From positions 1-64,000 of the forward strand of contig NZ_LAHA01000008.1 in the NCBI RefSeq assembly GCF_002608075.1: DNA of 64,000 nt, read 5' to 3'. The DNA comes from Nostoc linckia z4 (GTDB lineage: Bacteria > Cyanobacteriota > Cyanobacteriia > Cyanobacteriales > Nostocaceae). Made by a program: the position numbers and the translations under genes. The notes under the pieces were generated by a model. The model did not search any database, had not been told where the DNA came from, and saw only the letters and a list, made by a program, of their open reading frames with translations. Positions within the stretch are counted from its first letter, which is position 1, and every line of letters starts with the position of its first letter. Positions 8,604 through 17,892 of this stretch are shown piece by piece.

Positions 8604-11600
8604 ATGGCACAAGACAATCGAGAATTCATCAAAGTCAATCGGATTCTAGGCAAGCAAGCCAGCATTGGGCCAATTCCGGCTGAACAGCTACTTCCTTGGA
8701 TTGCCATCATTGTAGTTTGCTATGTTCTCACCAATGGTTTACTCAGTTTGGGTATGGGTTGGTTCTTTGCCACCTCCTTCTGGCTAATTATCAGTTGGTG
8801 GATTCTCACAGGCAAACAGCCCCATCAGTTTTTAGATCGATGGCGTAATCCACCGGGAACAGAGTGGTGCAATAGTAACAGTATTTACATCTCACCAATT
8901 CCTGAATATCGACCCGCTTGGGTACGTCGGCGTTACGCAGACTCGCAAGTGCAAATTCGATTCAAGCCACTGATTGTACCGAATCAATATAAAGGCAAAA
9001 GTAAGTTCATGCCCTTCCAAAATGAGGTAAACATCTGCTGTATTGCAGAAATTAAGAAAGATGATCGTGAAGTGGCTGCCCTGTTATTGGATAAAGGCAA
9101 CTCTCAGTATCAACTCGTGTTTGGGTTCCGCATCGCTGGACTGCATGACATACTGCATGAAAATGAGGTCAGCGAATTTACCCGCTCTATCGAAGAGGGT
9201 TTGAAAGAACTACCCCCTGGTGAAAAAATTACCTTTTGTACAGGCTGTTATAGTGATGATACCGAGTCGTATCCCCTACGAACAGGCTCTGCCAAGGAAG
9301 TACCCCAGAAACGCCAAACCCCACTAACTGCCTTAGCAGACGATTGCCACTTGAAACCAGTTTCTGTGCTGCTTCGCAACGAGCAATTGCGGGTGGAACA
9401 ACTCAAGGAAGCAGGTTCTCGCCAAATCTGGAACCAAATCGCCTTCTGTACTTGGACAAGCGATGATGAAGCTGGTTCACAGCAAAAGGATTTCGTGGGT
9501 GGATTGATTGAAAAATGTAGAAAATTCGGTTCTTGGGCAGTTGAACAAATTACAGGGAATAAGCGCATTTACCAAGAAGAGTTTTTTAAAAAGCTATTAC
9601 TGCAAGGGTTTCAGCAAGGATTTATCCAGTGGGAATTACTGCTCAATACCAAAATTGGCTTAGAAGTAACACCTTGCAGTGCTACAGATTTGTGGCAGTG
9701 GCTTTGGAATCGATTTAATGAGGGTGCAGCACCTCCTATTCCTCAAGTTATTACACTGAAGGAGACTGAGACGGGACTGGAGTTAACGGAAACCCTAACC
9801 ACCGACAAACACATTTGTACATTACTGATTGAAGGACAACAGGGACGTTCTGCTTGTCCCGAACATCGGGGAGATAATGACCGAGTTTACCTGAGAGGTA
9901 AAAGCAAGGTTTGTGGAGTCATGGTCGTAACAGATCCCCCCGTTGGTTGGTCTAATGCCCAAGACCAGCTAAAGTGGGTCTGGAAAATCCTTGCTTCCAG
10001 CTACGTCCACGATACAGAAGCTTGGGTTGAAATTAGCCGCAGCAATGACTTCTTTATCCAAGACAACCTGGCGCGTCAGGCAAAACAATCCAAAACAGCC
10101 CGTACTTTAGCCATAACCAAAGGACAAGGACGGGACGTTGGAGCGGAAATCAAACAGGAGGAATCCTTTGAAGCCCAACGACGACTTTATGAAGGGACAA
10201 AAGCGTTGCACTGTGCGCCTGTATTTCTAGTTTATCGTCACAGTGCCCAAGAGTTAACCCACGCTTGCAACTTATTGGCTAACAGTTTTGAGACTGCCAA
10301 AGTCATTCGAGAGCGTAATATTGCTTGGGAAATTTGGCTGCAAACTCTGCCGATTACCTGCAAATGGTTGCTGCACGGAGGTAATCTCAGCGAACGCAGA
10401 ATAACTTTAGATACCCATACTGTGGCTGGAATCATGCCTTTAACTGTCCCCAAGGATATCGATAAACAAGGTGTGGAATTCCTTACCAGTCGTGGTGGCA
10501 AGCCTATTTATGTTGACTTATTTCACCAGCAGATTGGACGCGCTCTAATTACAGGTACTTCCGGCTCAGGAAAGAGCGTTTTGGGATGGCGCTTTGCTCT
10601 AGAGGCATTAGCGAACAATATTCCCGTTGTTGGTATGGATATCTCTGCTAGTGGTAACAGCACTTTCAAGACGGCAATTGAACTTTTGGGCGAGCAAGGA
10701 GCATATTACGATATTTCCAGTGGTAGCAGTAACCTACTGGAACCGCCAGATTTGCGACGGTTCGACAAGTCAGAACGGGAACGGCGCATGGAATCTTGGA
10801 AGGACTTTATTCGCAAAGCATTAACAGCGATCGCAATGGGTAAAGTCAAAAATCCTCATCTAGCTCAACGGGTTGATGCCTTACTAGTCAAAGCTTTGGA
10901 CGTATTTTTAAAAGACCCAGAAATTATTACTCGCTACAACCGAGCCTTTGAGATGGGCTGGCTTTCACCAGAATGGCAGCAGATACCCACGCTACCAGAT
11001 TTCATCAAGTTCTGCACTAGAGAGCGCCTTAATCTCAGGTCGTTTGAAGAAATTGACCGACAGGCACTCAACCAAATCCAGAATCAGGTTAGTGCTTTAC
11101 TCGCATCTAGGTTGGGAAAAGCGATCGCTCGTCCCAGCACTTTTTCCCCGTTACCGGCGATTAAATTCTTTGCCCTCAGTGGATTGAGTAACGAACAGGA
11201 TGCTTACTTGATGGCAATTAACGCCCATAGTGCCTGTATCCGTAACGCCCTATCCCATCCCAAGAGTTTGTTTATTGGCGATGAGCTTTCCGTATTGTTA
11301 CGTAAAGATGGCTTTGCCCAGATTATAGGCGAAACCTGTGCCACGGGAAGGAAAGAAGGCATTGCTGTTCTGCTGTTGTCCCAAGACCCGGATACCATTT
11401 GCGAGTGTTCGACAGGCGCTCAAATTATGCAAAACATGACCTACCGGATTACCGGACGTATTACCAGTAGCGGTATTGCTTCTTTCCAACAGTATCTGGG
11501 CTATCCCGTCAATATTATCAGTCAGAATGCAACTGAAGCATTTTTGCCCCGTACCAGCGACCTTTATTCCTGTTGGCTAGTTGAAACAGGTGGTAGATTC

Positions 11601-11936
11601 TGGCGTACCCGCTTTTACCCTGGAGAAATGATGCTGGCCAGTGTTGCCAATAACCAGGATGAACGGGAAGCACGAGAACGGGTGATGGCTCAGTATCCAG
11701 ATACCGCTAAAGGCAACCTGTTAGGACTGAGAGCATTTACAGATGCTTACATTCCTGCTTTGAAGGAAAACAAAGGGTTTAAGCATATTGGTCGAGAGAT
11801 ACATCAAACCGCTGCATTGCGCGATTGGGTACACCCAGCCAAACCCAACCAAAGCAGAGCATCTCTGCAAGGAGAAGGCGATCGCCAAGAGAATAACGAT
11901 GGCCAACAGGCTGAAAGTAGCCTGATTGCAAGTTGA
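8604..11936 (+). CDS. virB4: VirB4/TraC-type conjugation ATPase with fused VirB3-like N-terminus
   Basis: 1110 residues. The first 75 residues hold two hydrophobic helices (about 27-47 and 50-68) ending WWILTGKQPHQFLDRW, which fits a VirB3/PrgI-like membrane domain fused to the ATPase. Walker A is GTSGSGKS (about 651-658) and a Walker B-like LFIGDELS lies near residue 890. A later GRKEGIAVLLLSQDP is typical of the VirB4/VirD4 NTPase fold, where a sensor strand ends in a Gln. It powers pilus assembly and substrate transport at the inner membrane. The ATG follows a 590-bp intergenic region and the VirB5-like gene begins 33 bp downstream. Confidence 0.9.
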   Translation: MAQDNREFIKVNRILGKQASIGPIPAEQLLPWIAIIVVCYVLTNGLLSLGMGWFFATSFWLIISWWILTGKQPHQFLDRWRNPPGTEWCNSNSIYISPIPEYRPAWVRRRYADSQVQIRFKPLIVPNQYKGKSKFMPFQNEVNICCIAEIKKDDREVAALLLDKGNSQYQLVFGFRIAGLHDILHENEVSEFTRSIEEGLKELPPGEKITFCTGCYSDDTESYPLRTGSAKEVPQKRQTPLTALADDCHLKPVSVLLRNEQLRVEQLKEAGSRQIWNQIAFCTWTSDDEAGSQQKDFVGGLIEKCRKFGSWAVEQITGNKRIYQEEFFKKLLLQGFQQGFIQWELLLNTKIGLEVTPCSATDLWQWLWNRFNEGAAPPIPQVITLKETETGLELTETLTTDKHICTLLIEGQQGRSACPEHRGDNDRVYLRGKSKVCGVMVVTDPPVGWSNAQDQLKWVWKILASSYVHDTEAWVEISRSNDFFIQDNLARQAKQSKTARTLAITKGQGRDVGAEIKQEESFEAQRRLYEGTKALHCAPVFLVYRHSAQELTHACNLLANSFETAKVIRERNIAWEIWLQTLPITCKWLLHGGNLSERRITLDTHTVAGIMPLTVPKDIDKQGVEFLTSRGGKPIYVDLFHQQIGRALITGTSGSGKSVLGWRFALEALANNIPVVGMDISASGNSTFKTAIELLGEQGAYYDISSGSSNLLEPPDLRRFDKSERERRMESWKDFIRKALTAIAMGKVKNPHLAQRVDALLVKALDVFLKDPEIITRYNRAFEMGWLSPEWQQIPTLPDFIKFCTRERLNLRSFEEIDRQALNQIQNQVSALLASRLGKAIARPSTFSPLPAIKFFALSGLSNEQDAYLMAINAHSACIRNALSHPKSLFIGDELSVLLRKDGFAQIIGETCATGRKEGIAVLLLSQDPDTICECSTGAQIMQNMTYRITGRITSSGIASFQQYLGYPVNIISQNATEAFLPRTSDLYSCWLVETGGRFWRTRFYPGEMMLASVANNQDEREARERVMAQYPDTAKGNLLGLRAFTDAYIPALKENKGFKHIGREIHQTAALRDWVHPAKPNQSRASLQGEGDRQENNDGQQAESSLIAS

Positions 11937-11969
11937 TATATCTAAAAACTGCATTAAGGAAGGTGAATC

Positions 11970-12788
11970 ATGAAATCTAAACTTACCTTTATCAGATTGA
12001 TGGCACTAATTCTAATTTTGGAACTTGGTTCTATCGCCAGTCCAGCCCTTGCTCGTACTCAAGACAACGGTCGAGATCCAGTAGCTGCTGCTGTTAATAA
12101 CAAAACTACTGGTAGTAGTATTTTCACCTCAGACACAGCATCTCAAATCAATGATTTTGTGGGAGATGTCAAAAATTTCGCTCAAAATGACCTATTTAAT
12201 CCTCTTGGCAATCTGCTCAATTCTGCCTTGGGTGCAATTCAAATTCCAGATTTAAACAAAGTTTTGGCAGGAATTATGAACGGTTCTGCCAACAACGATC
12301 CTGGTGCCGTGCTATCTGAAACTTTGGAGAACAAAACCAATGGTCAAAGCTCTTATGGTATCCGTGAAGACCTTGGTAAATACGCTACTAGAACAGTTGC
12401 CACAGAGATCGCTAATCAGGCTACTTTGAGCCAAACAGCCCAAAGTCAGATGGCTCAAATTAAGCAAGCTACTCAACAAGATACTCAAGAAAGCGTCAGC
12501 TTGGGTGAGGAATCCCAAAGTTTAGATGTCACCCAACAGATTTTGCAAAACCTATCCCAACAGACTGCCATTACCAGTCGCGTCAACGAGCGAATGCTTA
12601 TTGAAGCCCAGCAAGCACGCATTGACAGGGCATTGAGTAACACCTTAACCGCTCAAACAGCCAAGGAACTTTCAGCCATCAATACTGCCGATCGCCGTAA
12701 GAGTGTTGCCGCAGGCAATGCTGCCACTCAACAGGCGGGGTTATTGATCATGCCTGGTGGCATTACCCTTGGTTCTGACAAGCAGTAG
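11970..12788 (+). CDS. virB5: VirB5-like periplasmic conjugation protein
   Basis: 272 residues. A clear signal peptide (hydrophobic about 8-24) ends with an ALA-like cleavage site (SPALARTQ, about residue 29). The mature part is soluble and mostly helical, with long Gln/Ala-rich coiled-coil segments (about 150-240; QMAQIKQATQQ and RVNERMLIEAQQARI). This is the plan of VirB5/TrbJ-type minor pilin-tip proteins, and the position between VirB4 and VirB6 is right. A start at ATG 11970 is supported by AAGGAGGTGA-like GGAAGGTG upstream. Assignment is by architecture and order rather than a unique motif. Confidence 0.65.
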   Translation: MKSKLTFIRLMALILILELGSIASPALARTQDNGRDPVAAAVNNKTTGSSIFTSDTASQINDFVGDVKNFAQNDLFNPLGNLLNSALGAIQIPDLNKVLAGIMNGSANNDPGAVLSETLENKTNGQSSYGIREDLGKYATRTVATEIANQATLSQTAQSQMAQIKQATQQDTQESVSLGEESQSLDVTQQILQNLSQQTAITSRVNERMLIEAQQARIDRALSNTLTAQTAKELSAINTADRRKSVAAGNAATQQAGLLIMPGGITLGSDKQ

Positions 12789-13098
12789 CTAGCAATTGGA
12801 ATCTTAGAGCTAGTACCGCCGTGAAGTCCAAAGTCAAAAAGCTAATTAATCGACCTTTTTAGCTATTTTGTAGCAAGTTTTAAGAGTAGGGATATGGTTG
12901 GTCTATTTATGCCGTGCTGTACTAGCTCTAAGTAATTAATTAGACATTGTAAATCAATTACAACTTACGTAAAACCTTTCACTTCCTCGTGTCTTCCCTT
13001 CTCTACGAGAGGCTGCGCCAATGGGACGATCCGCGAACTTATTCCTTATCCGTAAGTCCTGTCAATTTTAGCTGCGATCGCTAACGCTTTCGACACTC
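12789..13098. other. 310-bp spacer with a short repeat, no gene seen
   Basis: No coding potential on either strand. Around 13001-13050 it has a GC-rich piece (CTCTACGAGAGGCTGCGCC) resembling the palindromic repeats found elsewhere in the window. The rest is AT-rich and may contain a promoter for the VirB6-like gene. Confidence 0.4.
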
Positions 13099-14217
13099 AT
13101 GATCCACATTATTGCTCAATCATTTCCAGTAACAGGCGGAGAATCCGATGCCCTAGAAATTATCTCCAGTTCTTTAGAACTTTCTCGTGCCACAGTTGAG
13201 TCGTGGAATACCGTCTGGCTAGTTACTTTAGATCCGCTCGGTTCGGCATTATGGATTGGCTTGATTAAATTGGGCATCACCTTGGGAGCCGCCAGCATCT
13301 TATTTGTGGCGCTGACCACTGGTAAGGAAATCATTGAAAAGCAATCATGGTCAGAACTGGCATCAATCTTTGTTTGGCCTATCGTGATTATGATTTTCTT
13401 GGGGGCCAACGGCAATATGCTGGCGAAGACAATTACTGTTATCCGAGGCTTTGCTTACAACCAAGTACAAAGCGTTCTTCAGCTTCAAGTTGGTGAACTA
13501 ACATTTCGAGATGCTATTACCAATGTGGCAATTAGCAATATCGCTAGACAACAGCTAGAAAACCTTTATAGCGAATGTCAAGGAAAAGTCGGTACAGAGT
13601 TAGTTGAATGCTGGAACTCAAAGCAAGCCCAGGCACAGGCAATTGTTACCAAAGCTGAAGAGCAAGCTAAATCTCCACTCCAACCACTACGAGATTTTGG
13701 TAGTTTTCTCTGGAGTAGAACTTTACCTGGTCAAATCGGTACTGCTGTTCAGTTTGCCAACGATCCAGGTAGTGTATTTCGAGATACTGCCATCCCCATT
13801 ATTCGCTTTATCCTGTATGCCCTGCAATGGGGCTTTGTAAATATCTTGGAAGCTGCTCTGTTGCTGACGGCATTATTTGCGCCGATCGCAGTTGGTTTAT
13901 CTTTGCTGCCATTACAAGGTCGTCCTATTTGGGCGTGGCTGACAGGGTTTATTTCCTTGTTTGGTGTTCAACTTGGTTACAACATTTTAGTGGGTTTAGC
14001 AGCCGTCGTGCTGGTGAAGTCGGGTGCTGAATTAGCATCTGATGTAGCATTTTTATGTTTCCTGAGCATCTTTGCACCAGTTTTGGCGGTATTGATAGCT
14101 GGAGGTGGGGGAATGGCGATTTATAACGGTATTTCTGCCAATGTCAAAGGCTTAATCGATATTTTTAGCAGTGCCATTGGAACTGCAACCAGTATTGCTC
14201 TACTCCGCAGGGGGTAA
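13099..14217 (+). CDS. virB6: VirB6/TrbL-type polytopic inner-membrane protein
   Basis: 372 residues with about six hydrophobic helices, at roughly 47-75, 90-112, 230-250, 255-275, 280-310 and 320-345. A long non-membrane loop with two Cys (LYSECQGK...LVECWNSK, about 157-172) lies between the second and third. Polytopic proteins with a large central loop next to VirB4 and VirB5 are VirB6/TrbL homologues, which line the inner-membrane part of the DNA channel. The C-terminus is Gly-rich (IAGGGGMAIYNGISAN) like other VirB6 tails. Start ATG 13099 fits the N-terminus. The VirB8-like gene follows after 85 bp. Confidence 0.75.
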   Translation: MIHIIAQSFPVTGGESDALEIISSSLELSRATVESWNTVWLVTLDPLGSALWIGLIKLGITLGAASILFVALTTGKEIIEKQSWSELASIFVWPIVIMIFLGANGNMLAKTITVIRGFAYNQVQSVLQLQVGELTFRDAITNVAISNIARQQLENLYSECQGKVGTELVECWNSKQAQAQAIVTKAEEQAKSPLQPLRDFGSFLWSRTLPGQIGTAVQFANDPGSVFRDTAIPIIRFILYALQWGFVNILEAALLLTALFAPIAVGLSLLPLQGRPIWAWLTGFISLFGVQLGYNILVGLAAVVLVKSGAELASDVAFLCFLSIFAPVLAVLIAGGGGMAIYNGISANVKGLIDIFSSAIGTATSIALLRRG

Positions 14218-14302
14218 TACCAATTTTGGATTTTAGATTAAAAACCTTTAACACAAGGCTGTTCGGTGGATTTTCAAACAATACTACTTATGCCAATTTG
14301 GT

Positions 14303-15034
14303 ATGACTCTGCAAATTAAACGACTTCAAGCTCCATTACTTCCGGAAGCCAAAAACCTCCTGGCTATTTGTTTTCTCTGTCTAACTGCATTTAACGGTCT
14401 GATATTTTTGTTGACTCTATTCACCGCTTTCAGGGTCAATAAAATTGCCGATCGCAAGACGACTTTTGCCCAGTTGGTAAATGGCGAGACAATCTACATT
14501 TCCGAGCAAGACCGCAACTGGCGTTATCCAGCTGTAATTCAAAAGGTAGTTAATGACTGGACAACCCTAACATTTAACTGGGATGACAAACTCACTGGCA
14601 CTAATCAACCAGACCAAGGCATTCAAGTTGGTAGAAATGGGCGGATTCCTACAAATACTTGGTTTGCTTCCCTGCTGCTAGAACCGGAATTTGCCAAAGC
14701 TTCTCTACCGAAGATTGCCGAATTAGTTCCTACTAGCTTCTTTTCAGGTCAGCTGCGTAGCACCACTATTATTTCCTATCTGTCAGAACCAAGAGCAGTA
14801 CGACCTGGGGAATGGGAAATAGACATGATTGCTACCCGGATCTTAGTTGACCGTACTACTGGTAGAGATGAGCGTATTCCTTTTAACCGCACATTTACAG
14901 TCCAAGCAGTTGAGATTCCCCGATCTCCTTTAGGTAAAGATGCCCCCCTGGTAGAACAGAAAATTTATGAAGTGCGATCGTCTGGACTGCAAATTACCAA
15001 GATGGTTGAGTTCAATTCTCAGCAACGACGCTAA
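14303..15034 (+). CDS. virB8: VirB8/TraE-like inner-membrane protein
   Basis: 243 residues: a short cytoplasmic N-terminus, one transmembrane helix (about 19-42) and a periplasmic domain. The domain includes WYPAVIQKVVNDW-like and FFSGQLRSTTIISYLSEPRAVRPGEWEIDMIATRI segments and a conserved-looking RTFTVQAVEIPRSPLG strand. A bitopic protein with an NTF2-like beta-rich periplasmic domain immediately before a VirB10 homologue is the VirB8/TraE pattern. ATG 14303 is embedded in the sequence CCAATTTGGTATG, a repeat-like element also seen before 16970. The VirB10-like gene starts 17 bp after the stop. Confidence 0.72.
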   Translation: MTLQIKRLQAPLLPEAKNLLAICFLCLTAFNGLIFLLTLFTAFRVNKIADRKTTFAQLVNGETIYISEQDRNWRYPAVIQKVVNDWTTLTFNWDDKLTGTNQPDQGIQVGRNGRIPTNTWFASLLLEPEFAKASLPKIAELVPTSFFSGQLRSTTIISYLSEPRAVRPGEWEIDMIATRILVDRTTGRDERIPFNRTFTVQAVEIPRSPLGKDAPLVEQKIYEVRSSGLQITKMVEFNSQQRR

Positions 15035-15051
15035 AGGAAAAGGGTAGAATT

Positions 15052-16698
15052 ATGACTAATTCAAATCAAAACCATGAATTTGACTACCTAAACGAAAATT
15101 CTGCTGATTATTCGCCGGAATTTAACAGTACTAACGGCAATCATCGCTCTACCCAAGCCACTTTGGTCGCTGATGATGATATCAGCCCTGAAGAGGAGCA
15201 GTTGTTGGCAGGTTATAACCCTACCGCAAATCACCTCATTTCCGAAGAATATCGCTTGAAACAAGATGCAGAAGGAGCAGTAGAGCGACCGTTAGCAGAA
15301 AAACCTAGTGTTCGACTAGGTTCAGTAGTTGCCTTAGTGGGAATCGTTATTGGCTCTGTAGCACTGATCTGGTTTGGATTTCTCCAACCGAAACCTCCTG
15401 TCAAACAAGTAGTTCAAACTCCTACTACATCTCCAAAAGGCGAACCAGTTTTGGATGAATCTGCCGAACTGAAAAGCAGATTAGCCTTTCAAGACCAACG
15501 GCAACAACTCAAAGTGGAACCTGTTGCGGCTAAATCCCCAAGTCCAACCCTACAAAATAAACCCAAACCAACGCCATCTCAACCTCAAAGTACAGCACCT
15601 CAGACTTTTTCACCGCGCACAACTCCTACATCACGCATAACACCAATAACTCCTGTAAGAATTTCTCAACCTGCGCCCCCAGTAGTGCGGTATATTTCTC
15701 CAAATCCTGTTAGATATCAAGCTTCAACACCAATACGACAGCCTGAAAGTAATGTCGATCCTTTCCAGCAGTGGAGCCAACTAGCTAGTCTGGGACAGTC
15801 GCAAATCGGTAACTCTAAAGCAGCTGAAACTCAGTCAGAAGTTGCTGTGAACACTCAAATTCCAACAGGCTCGAAACCAACAGCTAGGACATCCATTTCC
15901 ACTCCTGAAGACCCTGGTATTCAAACAGTTTTAATTGGCTCCAAAAGCACTGACAGTAAAACTGATAACTTGACTCCAGGAATGGTAGGTATCCTCAATC
16001 GCACCCCTGTAGCTCTAGCCAATCTCAATGTAAATGAAACTAAAGAGGTAGCACTGGGTACATCTGCTCCAGGTAGGATTATCATGCCAATGATTTGGGA
16101 TCAGGGAGGGAATAATAAGAGCGATCGCTTTGCTATCGAGTTAACCAAACCTCTCACAGCCACAGACGGCACGGTGGCACTCCCGGCTGGTACTGTTTTA
16201 GTAACGAAAACAGTGGCAGTAGGTAAAAAGAATAACTTAGTATCTGCTAGTGCGATCGCGCTTATTTACCCTGACTCCCAAGGCACGGTCAAACAGGAAA
16301 GCATTCCGGCTGAGACTCTGTTAATTCGCGGTCGAGGACAGCAACCGTTAATTGCTAAAAAGCTGAATGATGTGGGGACAGATATTGCCCAACAAGATTT
16401 ATTAGTTGGATTACTCAGTAGTTTGGGTAAGGTGGGAAGCATAGTGAATCAGCCCCGCACTCAATCTAGCACTGTTGTTTCTAGTGGCACTTTTAACCAA
16501 AGTACTATTACTAGTAACTCTAATCCTCAGATTTGGGCGGCGGCGCTAGAAGGCTTTTTTAGTCCAGTCAGTGAACGTCTGTCTAGACGCTCTGACCAAG
16601 CAGTACAGGAATTACTAGAACGTCCAAATATCCAGTTTTTACCTGAAGGTACAGAAGTCTCCGTTGTCGTCAATAGTTTTTTGAAAGTTGAACGATGA
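15052..16698 (+). CDS. virB10: VirB10/TrbI-type channel protein
   Basis: 548 residues. An acidic cytoplasmic N-terminus (about 1-95) is followed by a single transmembrane helix (about 97-118, VVALVGIVIGSVALIWFGF) and a long Pro/Ser/Thr/Gln-rich periplasmic linker (about 125-250). The C-terminal beta-barrel domain has ALPAGTVLVTKTVAV, LIYPDSQGT and LPEGTEVSVVVN, the familiar VirB10 pattern of 'LPAGT...' early and 'LPEGTE...' at the end. It spans the inner membrane and contributes to the outer-membrane core complex. An AAGGAAAAGGG ribosome-binding region lies upstream of ATG 15052. Confidence 0.85.
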   Translation: MTNSNQNHEFDYLNENSADYSPEFNSTNGNHRSTQATLVADDDISPEEEQLLAGYNPTANHLISEEYRLKQDAEGAVERPLAEKPSVRLGSVVALVGIVIGSVALIWFGFLQPKPPVKQVVQTPTTSPKGEPVLDESAELKSRLAFQDQRQQLKVEPVAAKSPSPTLQNKPKPTPSQPQSTAPQTFSPRTTPTSRITPITPVRISQPAPPVVRYISPNPVRYQASTPIRQPESNVDPFQQWSQLASLGQSQIGNSKAAETQSEVAVNTQIPTGSKPTARTSISTPEDPGIQTVLIGSKSTDSKTDNLTPGMVGILNRTPVALANLNVNETKEVALGTSAPGRIIMPMIWDQGGNNKSDRFAIELTKPLTATDGTVALPAGTVLVTKTVAVGKKNNLVSASAIALIYPDSQGTVKQESIPAETLLIRGRGQQPLIAKKLNDVGTDIAQQDLLVGLLSSLGKVGSIVNQPRTQSSTVVSSGTFNQSTITSNSNPQIWAAALEGFFSPVSERLSRRSDQAVQELLERPNIQFLPEGTEVSVVVNSFLKVER

Positions 16699-16969
16699 TA
16701 CCAATTTGGTGCGGGTAGTCAGCAATTTAAAATTCGGCGTTGCATAAATGCGGGATGAATTGGCGGTTGAAACCATTGAAAATTCCTGACAAATTGGACG
16801 AAATCATCCCCTGATTCACCAATGCTTAAAATTCAAACAAATTGGAATCAATTCATATACAGCATCCTGGCTATTGAATAGATACAAACTGAACGTTCTA
16901 CAACTTAATATTTGAGATTACTGGAACAGCCTATAAGTCAAAACTTCTAGTCCAAAATTAAAAATTGGT

Positions 16970-17851
16970 ATGAAACTATTTGCCACTCTTGTTATTACTA
17001 GCACCACAATACTATTTGGGGTGACGATACCTGTTGTACAGGCACAAACTCCTGCATATCGCTTGATTGAACGGGATACAGCTGCAAGCAGTAGGATTCA
17101 GGTTCAAGTTACTCCAGGACGTGCTACGCCCATTAGCTTCACTCAAACCGACGAGGCGATCGCCTACATTTTGGTAGCAGATCCTTCACGACTGGTCTAC
17201 ACCACAGATACAGATTTAAAAAGCGGACGCGCCACAACCATCTTTCTGCGGGCAATCCAACCGCTAAAATTTCCAGGGGCTACCACCACTGCCATTACTA
17301 ACTTACTTGTCCAAACTGTAGACAAAACGGGACAAAAACGACTCTACAACTTCGATATCGTTCCAGTGCGTAGAAACACTGGTTATATTGGTATTCAGAT
17401 TGCAAATGCGATCGTCGTACCCCTGCGGGGAAGCAAGCTACGCGTAGCGGACGCACCAGAAGACGTTGCCGTACCCCTATGGGGAAGCAAGCTACGCTCC
17501 CGCTTTGCGTCTCCGACAGGAGAAGGCATCGCCTCCGGCACTGCGCGTAGACGCAAAGCGGCTTCTGAAAGTAGCGCAATCGCCGGACAGCAGACACTAT
17601 TGATAGATAAAAATCGCAGAGCGAGAGTAGATGATATTGAAACCGGGCTGAGAATTGCTATAAATCGGGGTTACACCAACACAAGCGATCCAGTTGTTCC
17701 TAAAGTGCAGCAAGTTTTAGACCTGTTGCGAAATAGCAGAATAACAATCCCAGAAGCAGCTAAATCTGTTGGTGTTCCAGTTGAGGTTATTTCTGAATTA
17801 GGAAGAATCGCCTTAAATGACCGCCTACTCAAACTAGGACAGCAACGCTAG
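16970..17851 (+). CDS. virB9: VirB9-like outer-membrane core protein with an in-frame palindromic-repeat insertion
   Basis: 293 residues. A signal peptide (about 1-25, ending VVQAQ) precedes a beta-rich domain (about 40-140: ISFTQTDEAIAYILVADPS, TTIFLRAIQPLKFPG, LLVQTVDKTGQKRLYNFDI), as in VirB9/TraK-type secretins of type IV systems. Residues about 149-204 are encoded by repeated palindromic DNA (VPLRGSKLRV and VPLWGSKLRS are two copies). They look like an insertion that kept the frame. The C-terminal part (about 205-293) resumes with a helical domain containing IPEAAKSVGVPVEVISELGR, which looks like a helix-turn-helix. VirB10 precedes it; order and signal peptide support the call. The 271-bp upstream spacer contains CCAATTTGG-type repeats. 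Confidence 0.7.
   Translation: MKLFATLVITSTTILFGVTIPVVQAQTPAYRLIERDTAASSRIQVQVTPGRATPISFTQTDEAIAYILVADPSRLVYTTDTDLKSGRATTIFLRAIQPLKFPGATTTAITNLLVQTVDKTGQKRLYNFDIVPVRRNTGYIGIQIANAIVVPLRGSKLRVADAPEDVAVPLWGSKLRSRFASPTGEGIASGTARRRKAASESSAIAGQQTLLIDKNRRARVDDIETGLRIAINRGYTNTSDPVVPKVQQVLDLLRNSRITIPEAAKSVGVPVEVISELGRIALNDRLLKLGQQR
17417..17561. repeat. Cluster of palindromic repeats inserted in the virB9-like gene
   Basis: Two copies of GTACCCCTrYGGGGAAGCAA-GCTACGC (r = G or A, Y = C or T; starting 17417 and 17471) and an inverted repeat CCGCTTTGCGTCT (17500-17512) / AGACGCAAAGCGG (17549-17561). Related copies occur outside genes at 41584-41690 and 59910-59962. The insertion keeps the reading frame open. 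Confidence 0.85.
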
Positions 17852-17892
17852 AGGTGATGCACTGGTTAAAATAGAAAGGAATTGACATTTGA

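Noticed and set aside
5346..17851. A relaxase gene within the main conjugation operon
   Set aside because: No HUH histidine triad or other relaxase motif could be found in any ORF.
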